Source of the DNA: Nannobrachium achirus
Lineage: Eukaryota > Chordata > Actinopteri > Myctophiformes > Myctophidae
Length of the DNA: 64,000 nt
NCBI GenBank assembly: GCA_963921795.1
Contig: OY997652.1
Location: 22,001,678 to 22,065,677, forward strand
Reading direction: 5' to 3'
A program made the translations under genes and the position numbers. How positions within the stretch are numbered: position 1 is the first letter of the stretch; each line of letters starts with the position of its first letter. This document shows positions 1 to 12,339 of this stretch, piece by piece. The notes below the pieces were generated by a model. That model had not been told where the DNA came from and made no database searches. It was given only the letters and a program-made list of their open reading frames with translations.

Positions 1-399
1 GATAACTGAGGCAAGGGCAGGGAGAAACCCAATGCACGCGAACATCTACCCCAGGCACAGCTGCATGCCACCACAACCCAGAAACAGGCCCCAGAATCCA
101 TTCTACCATGCTAATTATAGCAGAGAAAAAATTACCACATGTAAAATATTTATAGGAGTAGAGAAGGCATGACATCTCGTGGATTTGTAGGCTGGGCTAT
201 CAGCCAACACTCAGCATGCCAATCATTTGACATTCTTATTAGTTTGGTTGCAATGCCCGTAGTGAGTGAGTGATTCCATTTTTGGACATACTGTACATAC
301 AGTTATATGTTCTTTTGAAGGGTTATATTTACTGTATGTTATTATATTTATGTTTTTATATTTCCTTGGTTTCTTGGGTGGTTTGATTATCCTCTAGTT

Positions 400-570
400 C
401 AGTGGCGAAGTGGATTCCAGGGACTCTGTGGGTTCCTTTAGGGGGGTCTAAACTGACCCATACAAGTCAGTGTACAAATGGAACCAAATCATAATGGGTT
501 CATTTGGTTCCATTTGTACACCGTCAGAGTTAAGGGGAGACCTTCACATTTGAAAGTTTGAGAAACACTG
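400..570. mobile_element. hAT-like MITE, family with CAGTG(G/T) ends
   Basis: The ends are CAGTGGCGAAGTGGATTCC and TTTGAGAAACACTG. The flanks are CTCTAGTT (392-399) and CTCTAGCT (571-578), an 8-bp target duplication with one change. A sister copy is at 33071-33260. Confidence 0.85.
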
Positions 571-714
571 CTCTAGCTTTTCAATTACAGTATTGTGTTT
601 TGTGTGAGTTAGTGATACATTAAGAGGACAATGTACAGACAGTAATTGCGACCGTAGGTCGCATTTACTACCAAAACCTCCACCGGCTGTCTGTGCGTCA
701 GTCAGTGAGTCCGT

Positions 715-1060
715 CACACTTTTGCCCTGCTCATATCTCCACAACCGTTGCCCCCATCCATGCCAAATTTTGCACACACACTCCTTGACTGCCAAACTAC
801 AACCTCCAAGGACCCCCGGAGCCCCAGGGACCCCCAGGTCCCTGGGGGACCCCCAGATGTAAAAAATGACCAAATGTGCTCACACGTCACACGTCACACT
901 TTTTCCCTGCTTATATCTCCGCACCCGTTGACCCGATCCATGCCAGATTTTACACACACACTCCTTGCCTGCCAAACTACAACCTCCAAGGACCCCCGGA
1001 GCCCCAGGGACCCCCAGGTCCCTGGGGGACCCCCAGATGTAAAAAATGACCAAATGTGCA
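715..1060. repeat. 180-bp tandem duplication
   Basis: Two copies start at 715 and 895, with period exactly 180 bp. Each carries ATATCTCC.CA.CCGTTG, then ACTACAACCTCCAAGGACCC, then the inverted repeat CAGGGACCCCCAGG / CCTGGGGGACCCC, and AAAAATGACCAAATGTGC. Open readings across it on both strands come from the repeat and resemble no protein. Confidence 0.9.
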
Positions 1061-1872
1061 AAAATGACCAAATGACCACCCCAACGGGGCTGCTCACGGG
1101 GAATTCCCGGGGACCACCAACTCCTGGTGCTCCAGAACGGATGCAAAAGTGGTGGCGCCCCCAGTGGAGGACCCCCTGCCACTGCAGCGCACATAAAATG
1201 CCGTAACTCGGGCTAGGAGCGTCCGGGAGAGCCGGGGCCGGTACCTATTCGTCCGCCAAGGCAACGCGGAGACCCCACCCCTCATTTCTCACATGGCCCT
1301 ATTCTAGCGCCACCTTCAGGCCGATTTTTAAAACACATTTTTGGACACTGCTCCTACAGTTTTTGCCCTAAAATCACGAATATCACTACACAGCATGTCT
1401 ACACTCATGTCATCAACATGGATCAGGAAGATTTTGGAAAAAGGGGGGAATGCATTAAAGGACCACGTTAATGCATAAGAGTATTTGTGCTCAGTGATGA
1501 CTTCATCCAGAGTCAACATTGATTCTAAAGCCAGCTCGTTTAATTTCCTAAACATACTTAGCTATATTACGGTAATTGTTTGGAACAGGTGAGAACTAGT
1601 TAAGCTCATTGAAGATTGAATGAGGAGCTCTCCTCAAATTAACTGCCATCTACCCGGCAGTCAAGATGGAACCTGCTGGATTAGGGATTGATAAAAAGAG
1701 ATAAAGAGGAAAGCTGATAGATGGAGACAAGCTTTATGAAACAAGATTTACACACACAATCTCTCTCTCCAGGGAGGTGTAGCGATTAACAATCTGTGCG
1801 CAGTCATGCAGTTGTGGTCAAGGTATGTCAATAATACACAGCAAAATGTTGATTTAAATACAGCTATATTCT

Positions 1873-2070
1873 CATCCATGACTAACCGCTCATCCCTAAA
1901 CTTCTTTCTGCCCTTTTAAATTATTTTGAAAAAGATTTAAAAATAGTTTAACTAGACGATCTACATCGACACGTTGTGAGCTTGTAGGTCGGCTATTTGA
2001 AGTATTTTAAAATGTTTTTCAAAATAGTAAAAAAAAAAGGTCATGGGCGAAAATAGGGCCCTTAAACTCT
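1873..2070. mobile_element. degraded inverted-repeat element with a half hairpin
   Basis: This matches the element at 13692-13925 in its centre (CGATCTACATCGACACGTTG, GAGCTTGTAGGTCGGCTATT) and its right end (ATGGGCGAAAATAGGGCCC). The left end is eroded. Confidence 0.55.
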
Positions 2071-3450
2071 GAGAGCTAAAGCTGCAATCTGTAGCTTTTA
2101 TGTCCTACCGGGGGTTTGAACCGTGTAAGAGACCACATTTCTATGCTGCTCAATCCTCACTTGTCAAGGGGAGATATTGCACTTATGAACTTCAGGCAGT
2201 ACTACTTGTCAAACGGTGTCATAATCATCCACCAGGGTCTACTCTAACGTTCTCAATGGAAGAGTAGGGAGACGGTTCCGATCACTGCAGAATAGATGTA
2301 CTAGTTATATTGTACCATACAGATAGGTTCAAAGTGTCATTCTTTAAAATAATTTTCGGATTGCAGCTTTAAATTTAACGATTAAAGCTGCAGCATTCAT
2401 ATCTGGGCGATGATGAGATGAAGGATTTTCAAGCTCTATATTTTCATATTTTCCTGTATTGTTAAGTGATTTTCTTTTAAATGATATGAACAATGTATAT
2501 TTGTACTTTAAAACCCAAAGGCCGATTATACCAGGCTGTATTTGTAAAATTGGAATTGTTCTTGAAACTAAATTGTTCTCGAAATGAAAGTGAAAGCTAC
2601 CATGTAACCGGACAGAGTACACAAAGTGTTAGAACAGCTCAGGCAAAAGCTTGATTCATACTTCCTTGCACACAAGTGTCGTGCAGCAGAAATAGCAGAC
2701 CTACAGTACAATCTCACACACAACGTATGTTCATGGTGCGCTTGTAGATCTACAATTGTTTGGCACGTGACACCATCCTACGAGGGAGTATAAATGAAGC
2801 ATGAGAAAGATAATGTTGGTACTTGGTAGGGTTCAAGAGATATGAAGAGAGACAACGATACACAGAGAGCAACAGACTGCTGGCAAGCAAGCAGCGGAGG
2901 GGAGAGAGAACTCGAGGAAGGGCTGTGTTATTTGCTGAGGCAGTCAGGGAAGATTATGGCAAGAGGGATTTGAGTGGATTGCACATCCTAACCTACTGCA
3001 TTCCTGTAAACATTGGCAAGATGAACTCTACCCACCAGCATACGGCACGAAAAAGCAGTGACATGCACTTCTTCACATAGAGTGCTATGATTAATGAACG
3101 TCACACTAAACTTCTTTTGCTCATAATCATAGAGCCTCTTTTGGTAGCTTCCCAAACACTGGGTCGGGACCCATTTGTGGGTCGCAGACCGATTTTTTTG
3201 TAATTATTAATATTATTCAAAAAAACATTGATCATTGAATCATGGTTGCCATCAGTTATTTCATGAAGAAATCAAAGGAAAATCTAAGAAATTCCATAAA
3301 TTAGAAAACAAATATTTAAGAAGTATAGTGAGAATAGCCGATCAACAAGCTCACAACGAGGCGCAAATACATTTTTTGGGTCACAAGCTAAAGCCTTTGG
3401 GAACCATATAGCACCTTTATCCATACTTCTGAGACTGTACTACTGTACAG

Positions 3451-3830
3451 CAGTGGTTCTCAAACTCTCTCATTAAGGACCACCAAATTAATATGCATTT
3501 GGCCGTGGGCCCCCATCTGAAAGGACTATCTACCAGTAACCCCCCACACTGTACAAAACAATGTTTTGCTAGATTGTTTGAAAATAGCAGATCTAGAGGT
3601 GCCTCAGCTGAAAGACCTCTAAAGAACCAGAGCTGAATGGGTAGAGAGTAGGGATGGGACGATATGAACACTTCATGTCACGATTACATTTTGATGCCAG
3701 AACTTTCATACTTTTACTCACGTATTTTGCATTCCGAACTCGCCAAAATTTGCAGATCTACAAGCTCCCAACGTGTTGCGCTGCGACACGTTGTGAACTA
3801 TGAGCTTGTAGATCTGCTATTTAAAAAAAA
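3451..3830. mobile_element. broken repeat cluster with a hairpin core
   Basis: CAGTGGTTCTCAAACTCTC at 3451 is the left end of a hAT-like element whose right end was not found. Inside, AGGGATGGGACGATATGAAC (about 3652) is the end of a second family. The hairpin at 3747-3822 follows, with arms GCAGATCTACAAGCTC and GAGCTTGTAGATCTGC. An 18-A run follows at about 3824-3841. Confidence 0.6.
3747..3822. repeat. GATCTACAAGC hairpin
   Basis: The left arm TTTGCAGATCTACAAGCTC pairs with GAGCTTGTAGATCTGC. The inner arms CAACGTGTTGC and GCGACACGTTG also pair, with an insertion (AACTAT) in the right arm. Confidence 0.85.
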
Positions 3831-4802
3831 AAAAAAAAAAAAGATTTGTGCAAATCTTTGAATATATATTCTTTTAAGGCAAACATTTTTAAGTAAAATC
3901 TTTGCTTCTTGGGGGTCCCTGTAACAAATTTTTTTTTTAGATGGGGGTCCGCGGTCAAATACAAATACTTCTATAATTCGTCCTTGACATTAAAAACATT
4001 GAGCACCGCAGATAAAGAAACATGAGTTTTTCAGAAAACCATTAGGATTTAGAAGACATTTCTAAAAGCCGACTACCGGTACTCCTATAACTTAGGATGG
4101 TTTAAAAGCAGAGAACACATTTCAACATGCTGTATCTACAGATGCACATCAACAAATACCCCAAAGGAGAGGGTCTCACAAAAGATGATCTGTAACAATA
4201 TGACTAACAACATGACAACAAATGTATCATTTGTACTGCACACGCGATCAGTTATTTTAACCAATTTCACTAAAGCCATACTTCGTTGTACAGGTGTTGT
4301 GTGAAAATACCTACAAGCTCACTACTTCTTTGTTAGTTTTGAAATTTCAATATGATTCAGATTCTGGCATAATATTTATCTTTTTCGGCTGCCCAAAATA
4401 GGTACTCCTGGTTTTAAGTGGTTAACATTTCACTACAGTGGTTGCAGCCGTTGGTGGAGCCGTATTGTCAGTGTGTCATATACTGTAATGCTGCAAAGGC
4501 AAGCATCAGAAACGGTTGCGCCGTCTTAGTTAAGGCTCATTCTACCACATTAGCTACCTCATGTAATAGCAGTGCAGAGAGCCATCATTCCTCCCTTCAG
4601 TAAATCCATCCCCCAGAACATTAAACTCTGGAGATGAGCGACTTAATGCTTCACTAGTTACTTAGTAATGAATTAATTGATGCATGGCATCATTACAATA
4701 TCTCTGTTCCCCCGTCCCAACCTAATTTAACAAACAAGGCCTCATCATGTGCCTCATGGAGATTCAGAGTCATTCTGGGGCACTATACTGTAGGGAGATG
4801 TT

Positions 4803-5302
4803 CTTTTTTTTTTAAATAATTTTTATCCCACGATTTTGTAACCCATTTTCACCCAGTGCCAATTGCCTATTTCATCCTGGGCTCTGCTCTCCCTCTGCCG
4901 CACCTGGGGAGACAACGGACTGACCTCATGCTTCCTTCTATGCATGAGGAGTCCAAGTTAATTCTTTTCACCTGACAGTGGGGATTTCCCCGGTTTGGAC
5001 GTAGCGCGTGGAAGGAACAAGTATTCCAACCAGTTCCTTTCCCCTCCATCAGGCGCCCCGGCTGGCCAGGGGGAGGCATTATAGAGACCAGGATTACTGC
5101 ATGTTTTCATGAGGGTATCTACCCTAGGAGACACGGGGAGAACATGCAAACTCCACACAGAAAGGCCCTATCGGCAACCACACCTAGGGTGTGGGCGCTG
5201 ATGACGCGGAGGAGGGAACACGCCCACAGCGTCCCCCGGCGGGAATCGAACCAGGAACTTCTAGCTGTGAGGCAAAGCGCTAACCACTGCGCCACCGTGC
5301 GG
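4803..5302 (-). mobile_element. tRNA-derived SINE, near full length
   Basis: Read on the minus strand, the 5' end (near 5302) carries a pol III A box (TGGCGCAGTGG, 5285-5295) and, about 40 bp on, a B box (GGTTCGATTCC, near 5242-5252). A unique body follows, with TGTGTGGAGTTTGCATGTTC and CTGGTCTCTATAATGCC, and it ends in an A-rich tail (T run at 4803-4813). A second copy lies at 6760-7128. Confidence 0.82.
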
Positions 5303-6759
5303 AAGGGAGAGATTCTTTTTGGGAGCAGTCTTCACCTGTCGATCAGGGATTCCAGCCTTTAGCAGTTTTTGTAGCCCACAAATACAAAACAAACACGCCC
5401 CCCTGCATGTGCACATACGTACATATATAGCCACACATTAAACATACATGCACACACAGGCACACACAAACCAAGGGACAGAAATAACCCAGATTAGCCT
5501 AATCTCTGCACTTATCACCTTTAGCCCTCCCCAGGTCTATATCTGTCCTCTGTCTGGTTACTGTACCATGCACACCATCCATCAGAGGAATAGTAATCAC
5601 TGGGGGACTCCCAAGAGATGGACAACAGTCCGCAGCTACTTTCACTCGCAATTGCCTATTTTGTGTTTTTGTTTTTATTTAGCCAGGGGGGGGGGAGGGG
5701 GCGTCCGTCTCTAGAGGTAAAGCAATTCAAAATATGCTATTAGATGATGAATTGTGCTGAAGATATCTTCCACAGTTCACTGCACTGTACCCTTTATTGA
5801 TTTGTTTTTCAACACACTGGTGCTGAAACAGCGATGCGTCAGGACCATTTTTTATCCCATTGTGCTAGGACAGCTAGGTTAAATAAATGTGTAGGAGGGA
5901 GCACAACAGATAAGAGGCAGAACCCAGCCACGTAGTTCGTCCGCTGCCACGAGTTTGATTTAAGCGGTCGCAATAATTTATATCTGCGAAGTAACTAGTG
6001 ACTAAAGTTTTTCAAATGCACGTAGAAGTAAATGTATTGGAAATTGGAAAGTATAAATACCTCAAAATTGTACTTAAGTACAGTACTTAAGTAAATGTAC
6101 TTACTTTACTTTACACCACTGTCCTGGGGGAACCCGGTCAACTAAGTATGGGTTTAAGTGGTTAAGATAGCATAAGCTTGTTTTTACGGCATGGCCATTG
6201 GCCAAAGGCCAAGACATCTACAACAAGGTTACTCTCATGTGTTTACTGTACAATACAGCTGTCACAACATTACAGGTAAAATAGGGAAGCTCTTTCTTGG
6301 TAAAGTTTCCTGAGCTTCCTCAACTTTCTGGATAAAAAAAAATATATATATAATCAGAAAAAATGTAATAAACTAACTAAATAATTCTACAGTGTATATC
6401 CCCTCAAAAGTAGATAAATCCCCTCTACACCAAATCTCTTCACTGAAAGTAGCCGATCACATTGTTTGCAGATCTGCTATTTTCAGAAAATGTTCCACCC
6501 GGAATAGGCATGCTGGTGTGTTGTGAGTGTTGTTTTGTAAAGCAGCTTTGTGTATTTATGGATCAGGTATTTATTAAGATCACCATCACCATTTGGCCAA
6601 AGGAGATGTAGACCATAACCATGCTAGCCGTCATCCCCACCAGCATCCAGTGTGATGATGCAGAGATGATGCCATCTGGACCGTATAGCAGGGCTTTGCC
6701 ACTGACCACCACACTGTCTGTGATTTGTGTTCATCATCTGCACACCCATAACTTGCCAT

Positions 6760-7128
6760 TTTTTTTTTCTTCCACATTTTTATCCCACGATTTTGTAACC
6801 CATTTTTCATCCGGTGTCAATTAGGCCTATCTAATGTAATCCTGTCCTGGGCGCTACACCCCCTCTGCCAACCTGGGGAAACAACAGACTGACCTCATGC
6901 TTCCTTCTATGCATGAGGAGTCCAAGTTGCTTCTTTTCACCTGACAGGGGGGAGTTTCCCCTGGTTGGACATAGCGCGTGGAAGGAACACGTAATTCCAA
7001 CCAGTTCCTTTCCCCTTCATCAGGCACCCCGGCTGGCAAGGGGGAGGCAGTATAGAGACCAGGATTACTGCATGTTTTTTGTGAGGGTAGGAGACACAGA
7101 GAGAACATGCAAACTCCACCTAGGGTAT
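6760..7128 (-). mobile_element. tRNA-derived SINE, 5'-truncated copy
   Basis: This copy matches the 4803-5302 SINE from the A-rich tail (T run near 6761) through the ACATAGCGCGTGGAAGGAAC and GCATGAGGAGTCCAAGTT blocks, up to the GTTTGCATGTTCTC segment. It lacks the tRNA-like head with the A and B boxes. Two changes seen by eye are ACATAGCGCG for ACGTAGCGCG and a shortened GAGGGTAGGAGACAC segment. Confidence 0.82.
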
Positions 7129-7343
7129 GGTCACTGATTATTGGCCGAATGCTCCAACAAGAGGCCTGTATTAGAGAAGCAACCCCGCACCCTTATGTTG
7201 AGATGCAGCCATTACTGTAGTTTAACCTAGGACTGATGTTACTACCCTGAGGTTGTATGAGTTCATTCATTGGTTGTACAGTATGTGTTCTAATAACTTC
7301 TTAATATTCTCTGCGTATGTTAGGTTTTGTGGATGTTTCTGTG

Positions 7344-7347
7344 CATG

Positions 7348-7391
<44 letters not shown>
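7344..7391 (+). repeat. (GCGT)n microsatellite
   Basis: An almost pure tetranucleotide run, GTGCGTGCGTGC. Confidence 0.95.
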
Positions 7392-7392
<1 letters not shown>

Positions 7393-7817
7393 GTACATGA
7401 AGGGATGGAGGTGTGCTTGGCTGATTGAATGGTTGGATGATTGATTGTGCAGGTTGTTCCAGGCAGCTGATTTCCTCAAGCCTTCCAGTGGGGAGTTTAA
7501 ACACCCAGCTTTCCCCAGTTGGTGCATCCAGCAGTCTTCCCTCTCTCTACTCCCAGCCAATCTGCATGTGTTCATCGGTTTGGTAGAAGTGGGTAGCCTT
7601 TATCTTGATCTTGTTTTCGCCTGCGTTTTGATTAGGTGTTAGGTTAGTTTCCCCTGATTTGATTAGAACAAACGATTTAGTTTGTTTTATGTTTAGTTTG
7701 CTTTTTTTGTTTTGTTTTGGCTGTTAGCCCACCCTGACAACATAGGATTTTAATAAAACCCTTAAAAAGGCTACATATTATTTGTTGCCGATGAATCATG
7801 GGGGCTGGATAGAGGGT

Positions 7818-7890
7818 AGTCCCACTTAATCCTGTTGTGCCATGGTTTCCCCTTAGTCCCACTTAATCCTGTTGTGCCATGGTTTCCACT
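7818..7890 (+). repeat. 37-bp tandem duplication
   Basis: Two adjacent copies of a unit with AGTCCCACTTAATCCTGTTG and TGCCATGGTTTCC. Confidence 0.9.
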
Positions 7891-8383
7891 ATAGGTGCAA
7901 CACTGAGCACAATTTAAAATGTTATTGCATTTCTCAGTATGAACCAAAGGCTGATAAAATACATTTCATACCATAATGTTTGGCACTAGAATTTCAGATT
8001 TCAAACTATTGTAAAACTTTGTTTCTTCTTCCATAATTAATGAGAGAAAGCTAGTTTACTTTCTAGTACTGTCTCTTCAAACATTTTAGCACCCTTCATA
8101 AATGTATTATTTAAAATGCCATTTTTATGATCAGTATGGTATGGTGTTCTGCTCTTTCACAAATGGCCCCAGGTGGATAGATATTTTCAGTCGGCTTGGA
8201 TACCAGGGATGCCCACACTTTTTTTCCCCCCTTTTTCTTTTACTTGAGAACTACTTTAAAATGACCAGCCCAAGTTTCCTTTCTTTGGAATAGCGACGCT
8301 AGTGTTACATATTTTTGTGAATGTTACTGACGTTTGAATGAAACACACTGTGCCACATTGAATATGTTTCCGACACTTTACAC

Positions 8384-8860
8384 CAGGGTTCCCCAATTAG
8401 TTTTCCCCAAGGGCCGAATTATGTCTAGGGTACCAAGCCGAGGGCCACAACATTGCACAGGGCGACGGCGGCATTCCCGCTACTCCAGCGACTGCGACAG
8501 TTCAGATATCGTCGTTGTCGGGTGAAAATCTTGTATGTCCAAAACCATTCGTTTTGCATTTATCATTTTAAAAATTATTTAAACTAGTAAAAACAGCCGA
8601 TCTACAAGCACACAACGCCTCGCACCGCGAGGCGTTGTGTGCTTGTAGATCTGCTGTTTTCACTACTTTTGTGCGACGGCCTTGTATGATTTGCGAAAGA
8701 ACGTAGAAATTTGGAGATACAAGATTTCCACGCGACAACGATGATATACTAGTGTTGCTGCTCTTATACCGCCATTATTACTGGGGTTGGTGTGGGCCAG
8801 AGAGACAGTAGCCCCCCGCGGGCCGCAAATGGCCCGCGGGCCGCCCATTGGGGAACCCTG
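8384..8860. mobile_element. hAT-like element with a nested MITE
   Basis: Perfect 14-bp ends CAGGGTTCCCCAAT / ATTGGGGAACCCTG are flanked by two perfect copies of CTTTACAC (8376-8383 and 8861-8868). A CGTTGTCGGG-type MITE (8506-8747) lies inside. Confidence 0.93.
8506..8747. mobile_element. CGTTGTCGGG-type MITE, complete copy
   Basis: The element starts ATATCGTCGTTGTCGGGTG and ends GCGACAACGATGATAT. The inverted ends continue with AATCTTGTAT.TCC. The centre is the hairpin with arms CCGATCTACAAGCACACAAC / GTTGTGTGCTTGTAGATC (about 8590-8661), flanked by ACTAGTAAAAACAG and CTGTTTTCACTA. Length is 242 bp with no coding capacity. Confidence 0.9.
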
Positions 8861-9290
8861 CTTTACACTAAATAAAGGACATAGATAATAGTATGTGTGA
8901 TATTGACAGGGACACTGAAATGCGTGCAGTGAGCCAGAGAGACATAATTGCAGCAATAACCACCATCCAGTGCTCAGCTTATCCCAGCCCGGGGTTAATA
9001 TCTGACTGCAGTGACTCAGCAGTTTCATTAGCATCCATGACACCTGTCCCACATGGGCTCTATCCGAAGGACCTCAATCCTAATGAACTCCATCATTAAA
9101 ACCATGCAGTCACCCAAAGTGAACAAGCTGTTTGCCGTGCCCAGACGGTGAGTGAAAATGTAAAATGAGTGTTAAACCTGTGGTTCTCAAAGTGTGGTCC
9201 TAACCCCATTTAAACGATGGTCGTTAGCGGTGGTGTGAAAAGTACTAAAATGTCCTACTTAAGTAAAAGTATCAGTACTGCAATGTAGTA

Positions 9291-9570
9291 CAGTATTTTC
9301 TGGACTATAAGGCGCACCTGACTATAAGGCGCACTGTCAATGAATGGTCTATTTTCAAACTGTTTTCATATATAAGGCGCACCTGACTATAAGGCGCACA
9401 TAATAGACGCTACCGTTGCGTTATGCATCCAACAGATGGAGCTGTGCTAAAGGGAATGTCAATGTCAATGAATGATCCATATATAAGGCGCACTGGACTA
9501 TAAGGCGCACTGTAGTTTTTTGAGAAAATTAAAGGCTTTTAAGTGCGCTTTATAGTCCGGAAAATACGGT
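9291..9570. mobile_element. ACTATAAGGCGCAC element
   Basis: The ends CAGTATTTTCTGGACTATAA and TTATAGTCCGGAAAATACGG are inverted repeats of about 30 bp with a few mismatches. The unit GACTATAAGGCGCAC is repeated several times inside. It sits within a CAGTGGTGTAAAGT-type repeat (9226-9590). This is a widespread vertebrate DNA-transposon type; its superfamily is not clear to me. Confidence 0.8.
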
Positions 9571-10039
9571 AAGTACTCTGTCACAAGCAGGGCTGGATTA
9601 ACCATTGGGCCGGTGGGGCCGTTGCCAGGGGCCCTTGGGGGAACTCGGCCGGTCATTGACAATTTACTCAAATTAAATGTATACATTAATTAAAATATAA
9701 AATGTGTGGGCCACTCCTCTGTTGTCTACAGGTGCTTTCTTGGCCCACAGATGATCATCGTGGCTTAAAATCCGAGCTGGGTTGTGCACGTCAGGGGGGG
9801 TTATGGTGGAGGGTGGGGGGAGCCATAAAAGATTATCGGCCAGGGGCGCTCGTGGGGGTTAATCCGTCCCTGGTTACAAGTAAAAGTATGGAATTCAAAA
9901 TTGACTGATTGGTTGCGACCAAAGGTCGCAGTTTAGTATGTGAAACGGCACATCATGTCACGATTGGACATGTACACTTTATTACGGTCTATGGGTAACA
10001 TCACTGTGATGTCAGGGGAACCACACTAACAGAATCCCT

Positions 10040-10320
10040 TTTATGCCCATATATGGAGTTCCCTGATGTCATCAATATGAAGCCCCTATCTAACAGGACT
10101 TCATATGGGAATGCCCAAGACAGCCCTTATCTGTGTGGCTGGTTCTACAGACAGGGATCTCCATGTATGGGCATGAAAGGTTGTATGATGTCAGATGTCA
10201 TAGGACTTTTACATAATGAATAACTGACTGAGTAAGCATGTTTGGGCTCTCACATATCTCCATATACAGTACATGGATCTCCATATATGGGTATGGGGGC
10301 TCCATATATGGGTAACTGGT
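10040..10320. repeat. ATATGG-rich dispersed repeat
   Basis: The motifs GGATCTCCATATATGGG and ATGGAGTTCCCTGATGTCAT recur here. Relatives, some inverted, stand at 31690-31830, 35690-35765 and 39155-39175. No clear ends were found. Confidence 0.55.
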
Positions 10321-10386
10321 CCGATACAAATCACTGGCATGGCGCGACCCTACCCTACCTACTAATGTTAGGTTTAAGGTTAGGGT

Positions 10387-10470
10387 TAGCATTCATCAGG
10401 TTAGCATTCACCAGTGTCGGCAGGTTAGCATTCACCAGCGTCGGCAGGTTAGCATTCACCAGCCTCGGAC
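10387..10470. repeat. 24-bp minisatellite
   Basis: There are about four tandem copies of a unit reading AGCATTCACCAGCGTCGGCA plus GGTT, preceded by TTAGGTTTAAGGTTAGGGTT. Confidence 0.85.
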
Positions 10471-10550
10471 AAACAGAACCTCAGACTAATGACACATCGG
10501 AACACAACGCTAAATCACGTCACCTAACAGCCTACAGTATATGTTAGTCA

Positions 10551-11150
10551 GGGAGCCACAGGCCCAAAAGCTCAAAGAATAGGGTTTTACCTGTGAAGTC
10601 ATGACATATTTTTTATTTTTGTTTTTTCTATTCATTTGGTCATTAAGGTACACAGAATGAGAGGCCTGCCCTGCCGGAAACATTGCGAAAAAAGGTTACA
10701 GCCATTTGTATATTCACTGTCCAATCGACTTCACTATACAGGAAAAGAACACAAAAAATAAATCTGCTTTAAGTAGCATGTGAGGGGTCAAACTAGGAGT
10801 TCTTCATGATTCTGAATCCATTGCAAGCATTTTGCATGAAAAACATTCCTTGGGCTAGATTTCTGCCTCTCAAAACTGATTTTTGATGACTCATCACTTT
10901 TCACCGTTTTGTGGGGCTGAAATCTAGCCTAAGGAATGTTTTTCAAGCAAAAAAAATGCTTGCATTAAAGCAGATTTATTTTTGTATTCTTTTCCTGTAT
11001 AGTGACGTTGATGGGACTTTTTTTTTCGCAATGTTTCCGGCAGAGCAGGCCTCTCATTCTATGTACCTTATTGACCAAATAAATAATAATTTTAAAAAAA
11101 GTATGTTATGACATCACAGGTCCTCTCAAACTTTGGGCTCGTGGCTCCCC
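10551..11150. mobile_element. 600-bp foldback element
   Basis: The left arm (10551 to about 10865) starts GGGAGCCACAGGCCCAAA. It holds AATGAGAGGCCTGCC.TGCC, TATACAGGAAAAGAA, AAATCTGCTTTAA and AACATTCCTTGGGCTAGAT. The right arm (about 10915-11150) is its reverse complement with small differences: ATCTAGCCTAAGGAATGTT, TTCTTTTCCTGTATA, GGCAGAGCAGGCCTCTCATT, and GGGCTCGTGGCTCCCC at the end. The arms are roughly 235-315 bp with a loop of about 50 bp. Confidence 0.88.
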
Positions 11151-11626
11151 GGCTATGTATGTTGTATAGTGACAGTTCCAGAAATGGCACTGATGGGTGC
11201 CACAGACTCCCCGGTTGACGAACCACCACAGTGACATGTGCAGCACAACGCTGCCCGAGGGACGTCCAAGGAACAAGTAACAGGATCTACAGCACTGGTA
11301 CTGATACAGTATCAGCTTCTGTCTTCTGAAAGAGAATATCCTCACTGTCCCTCTCTCTCTCTCCATGTCCCCCCTTCTCCATGTTCCCCCCAACTCACCT
11401 TTCTCTTTGACGATCAGACACTTAATACACTTTGTTCCTTTGTCCCTCAGTGATTTTAAACCTTTTAAATGTCGAGGAGGACCACATTTTGATATGCATT
11501 AGGCCACAGACCCCTTTGATATGTTTAATATCTATCAAACGTTTGGTGAGGTGAGGTTTAAGCTTGAGGATTGGTCAAGCTTCACATGACATTCCAGCCA
11601 TCCAGACCATAAATGTACGGGTAAGG

Positions 11627-11632
<6 letters not shown>

Positions 11633-11704
<72 letters not shown>
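11633..11704 (+). repeat. (CA)n microsatellite
   Basis: A pure CA run followed by an AT-rich tail. Confidence 0.97.
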
Positions 11705-11708
<4 letters not shown>

Positions 11709-11747
11709 ATATATTATATTATATACATATACATACAGCATACACAT

Positions 11748-11929
11748 CAGAGGTGGAAGAAGTAGGCCTACTTAAATGTTGTACTTACGGTAAGTAAAAG
11801 TATATCAATACTGCATGTAGAAATACAATGTCTCCATGGTGTAAGTAATCAATAGAAAGAAAAAACAAAAAACATTTTGGGGGTGAACTACTCCTAAAAT
11901 AAACTATGTGAGTACTTTTCCCACCACTG
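11748..11929. mobile_element. CAGTGGTG-type repeat, partial
   Basis: The ends are CAGAGGTGGAAGAAGTA and GTACTTTTCCCACCACTG. The interior carries a stray piggyBac-like end (ATTTTGGGGGTGAACTACTCC, 11875-11895). No convincing target duplication was seen. Confidence 0.65.
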
Positions 11930-12339
11930 ATGAGCAGGTTTCCTCTGCCGTCACTGTGTGAATGCCTGGCGGGTGAATGTGAAATTGTAAAAGTGCTTTG
12001 GAGCAAGGTGCTATATAAATGCAATCCATTTAGCATTTACTTTATCAGAGTACGCAATCACTTGAGGATAATGCTACTTTTGGCACAGCGGGTTACACTT
12101 TGCGTTGCATTGTGGATTTGGCATTATGTCAGGCTACTTGCTACACAAAAATGGCCTGACAATTAAATCTACTCCAACAAACCATATGGCCACACATTTC
12201 CCATTTCGTGCTGCATTTAACAAGACCAACTAACAGAAGGACTGCCACGAGGATTGGCAAAGAAAATGGGTTAAATCTATTGGCAATGAAGAGAAAAACT
12301 CTGCTCATTCTGATGTCAGCGGAATGTGAGGAAGCGTCG

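Noticed and set aside
748..1206. 152-codon reading on the plus strand and its minus-strand counterpart
   Set aside because: Both read through the 180-bp tandem repeat and show the same proline-rich block twice; no family is recognised.
9291..9570. 8-bp target duplication for the ACTATAAGGCGCAC element
   Set aside because: The flanks ATGTAGTA and AAGTACTC do not match, so the exact ends and superfamily stay open.
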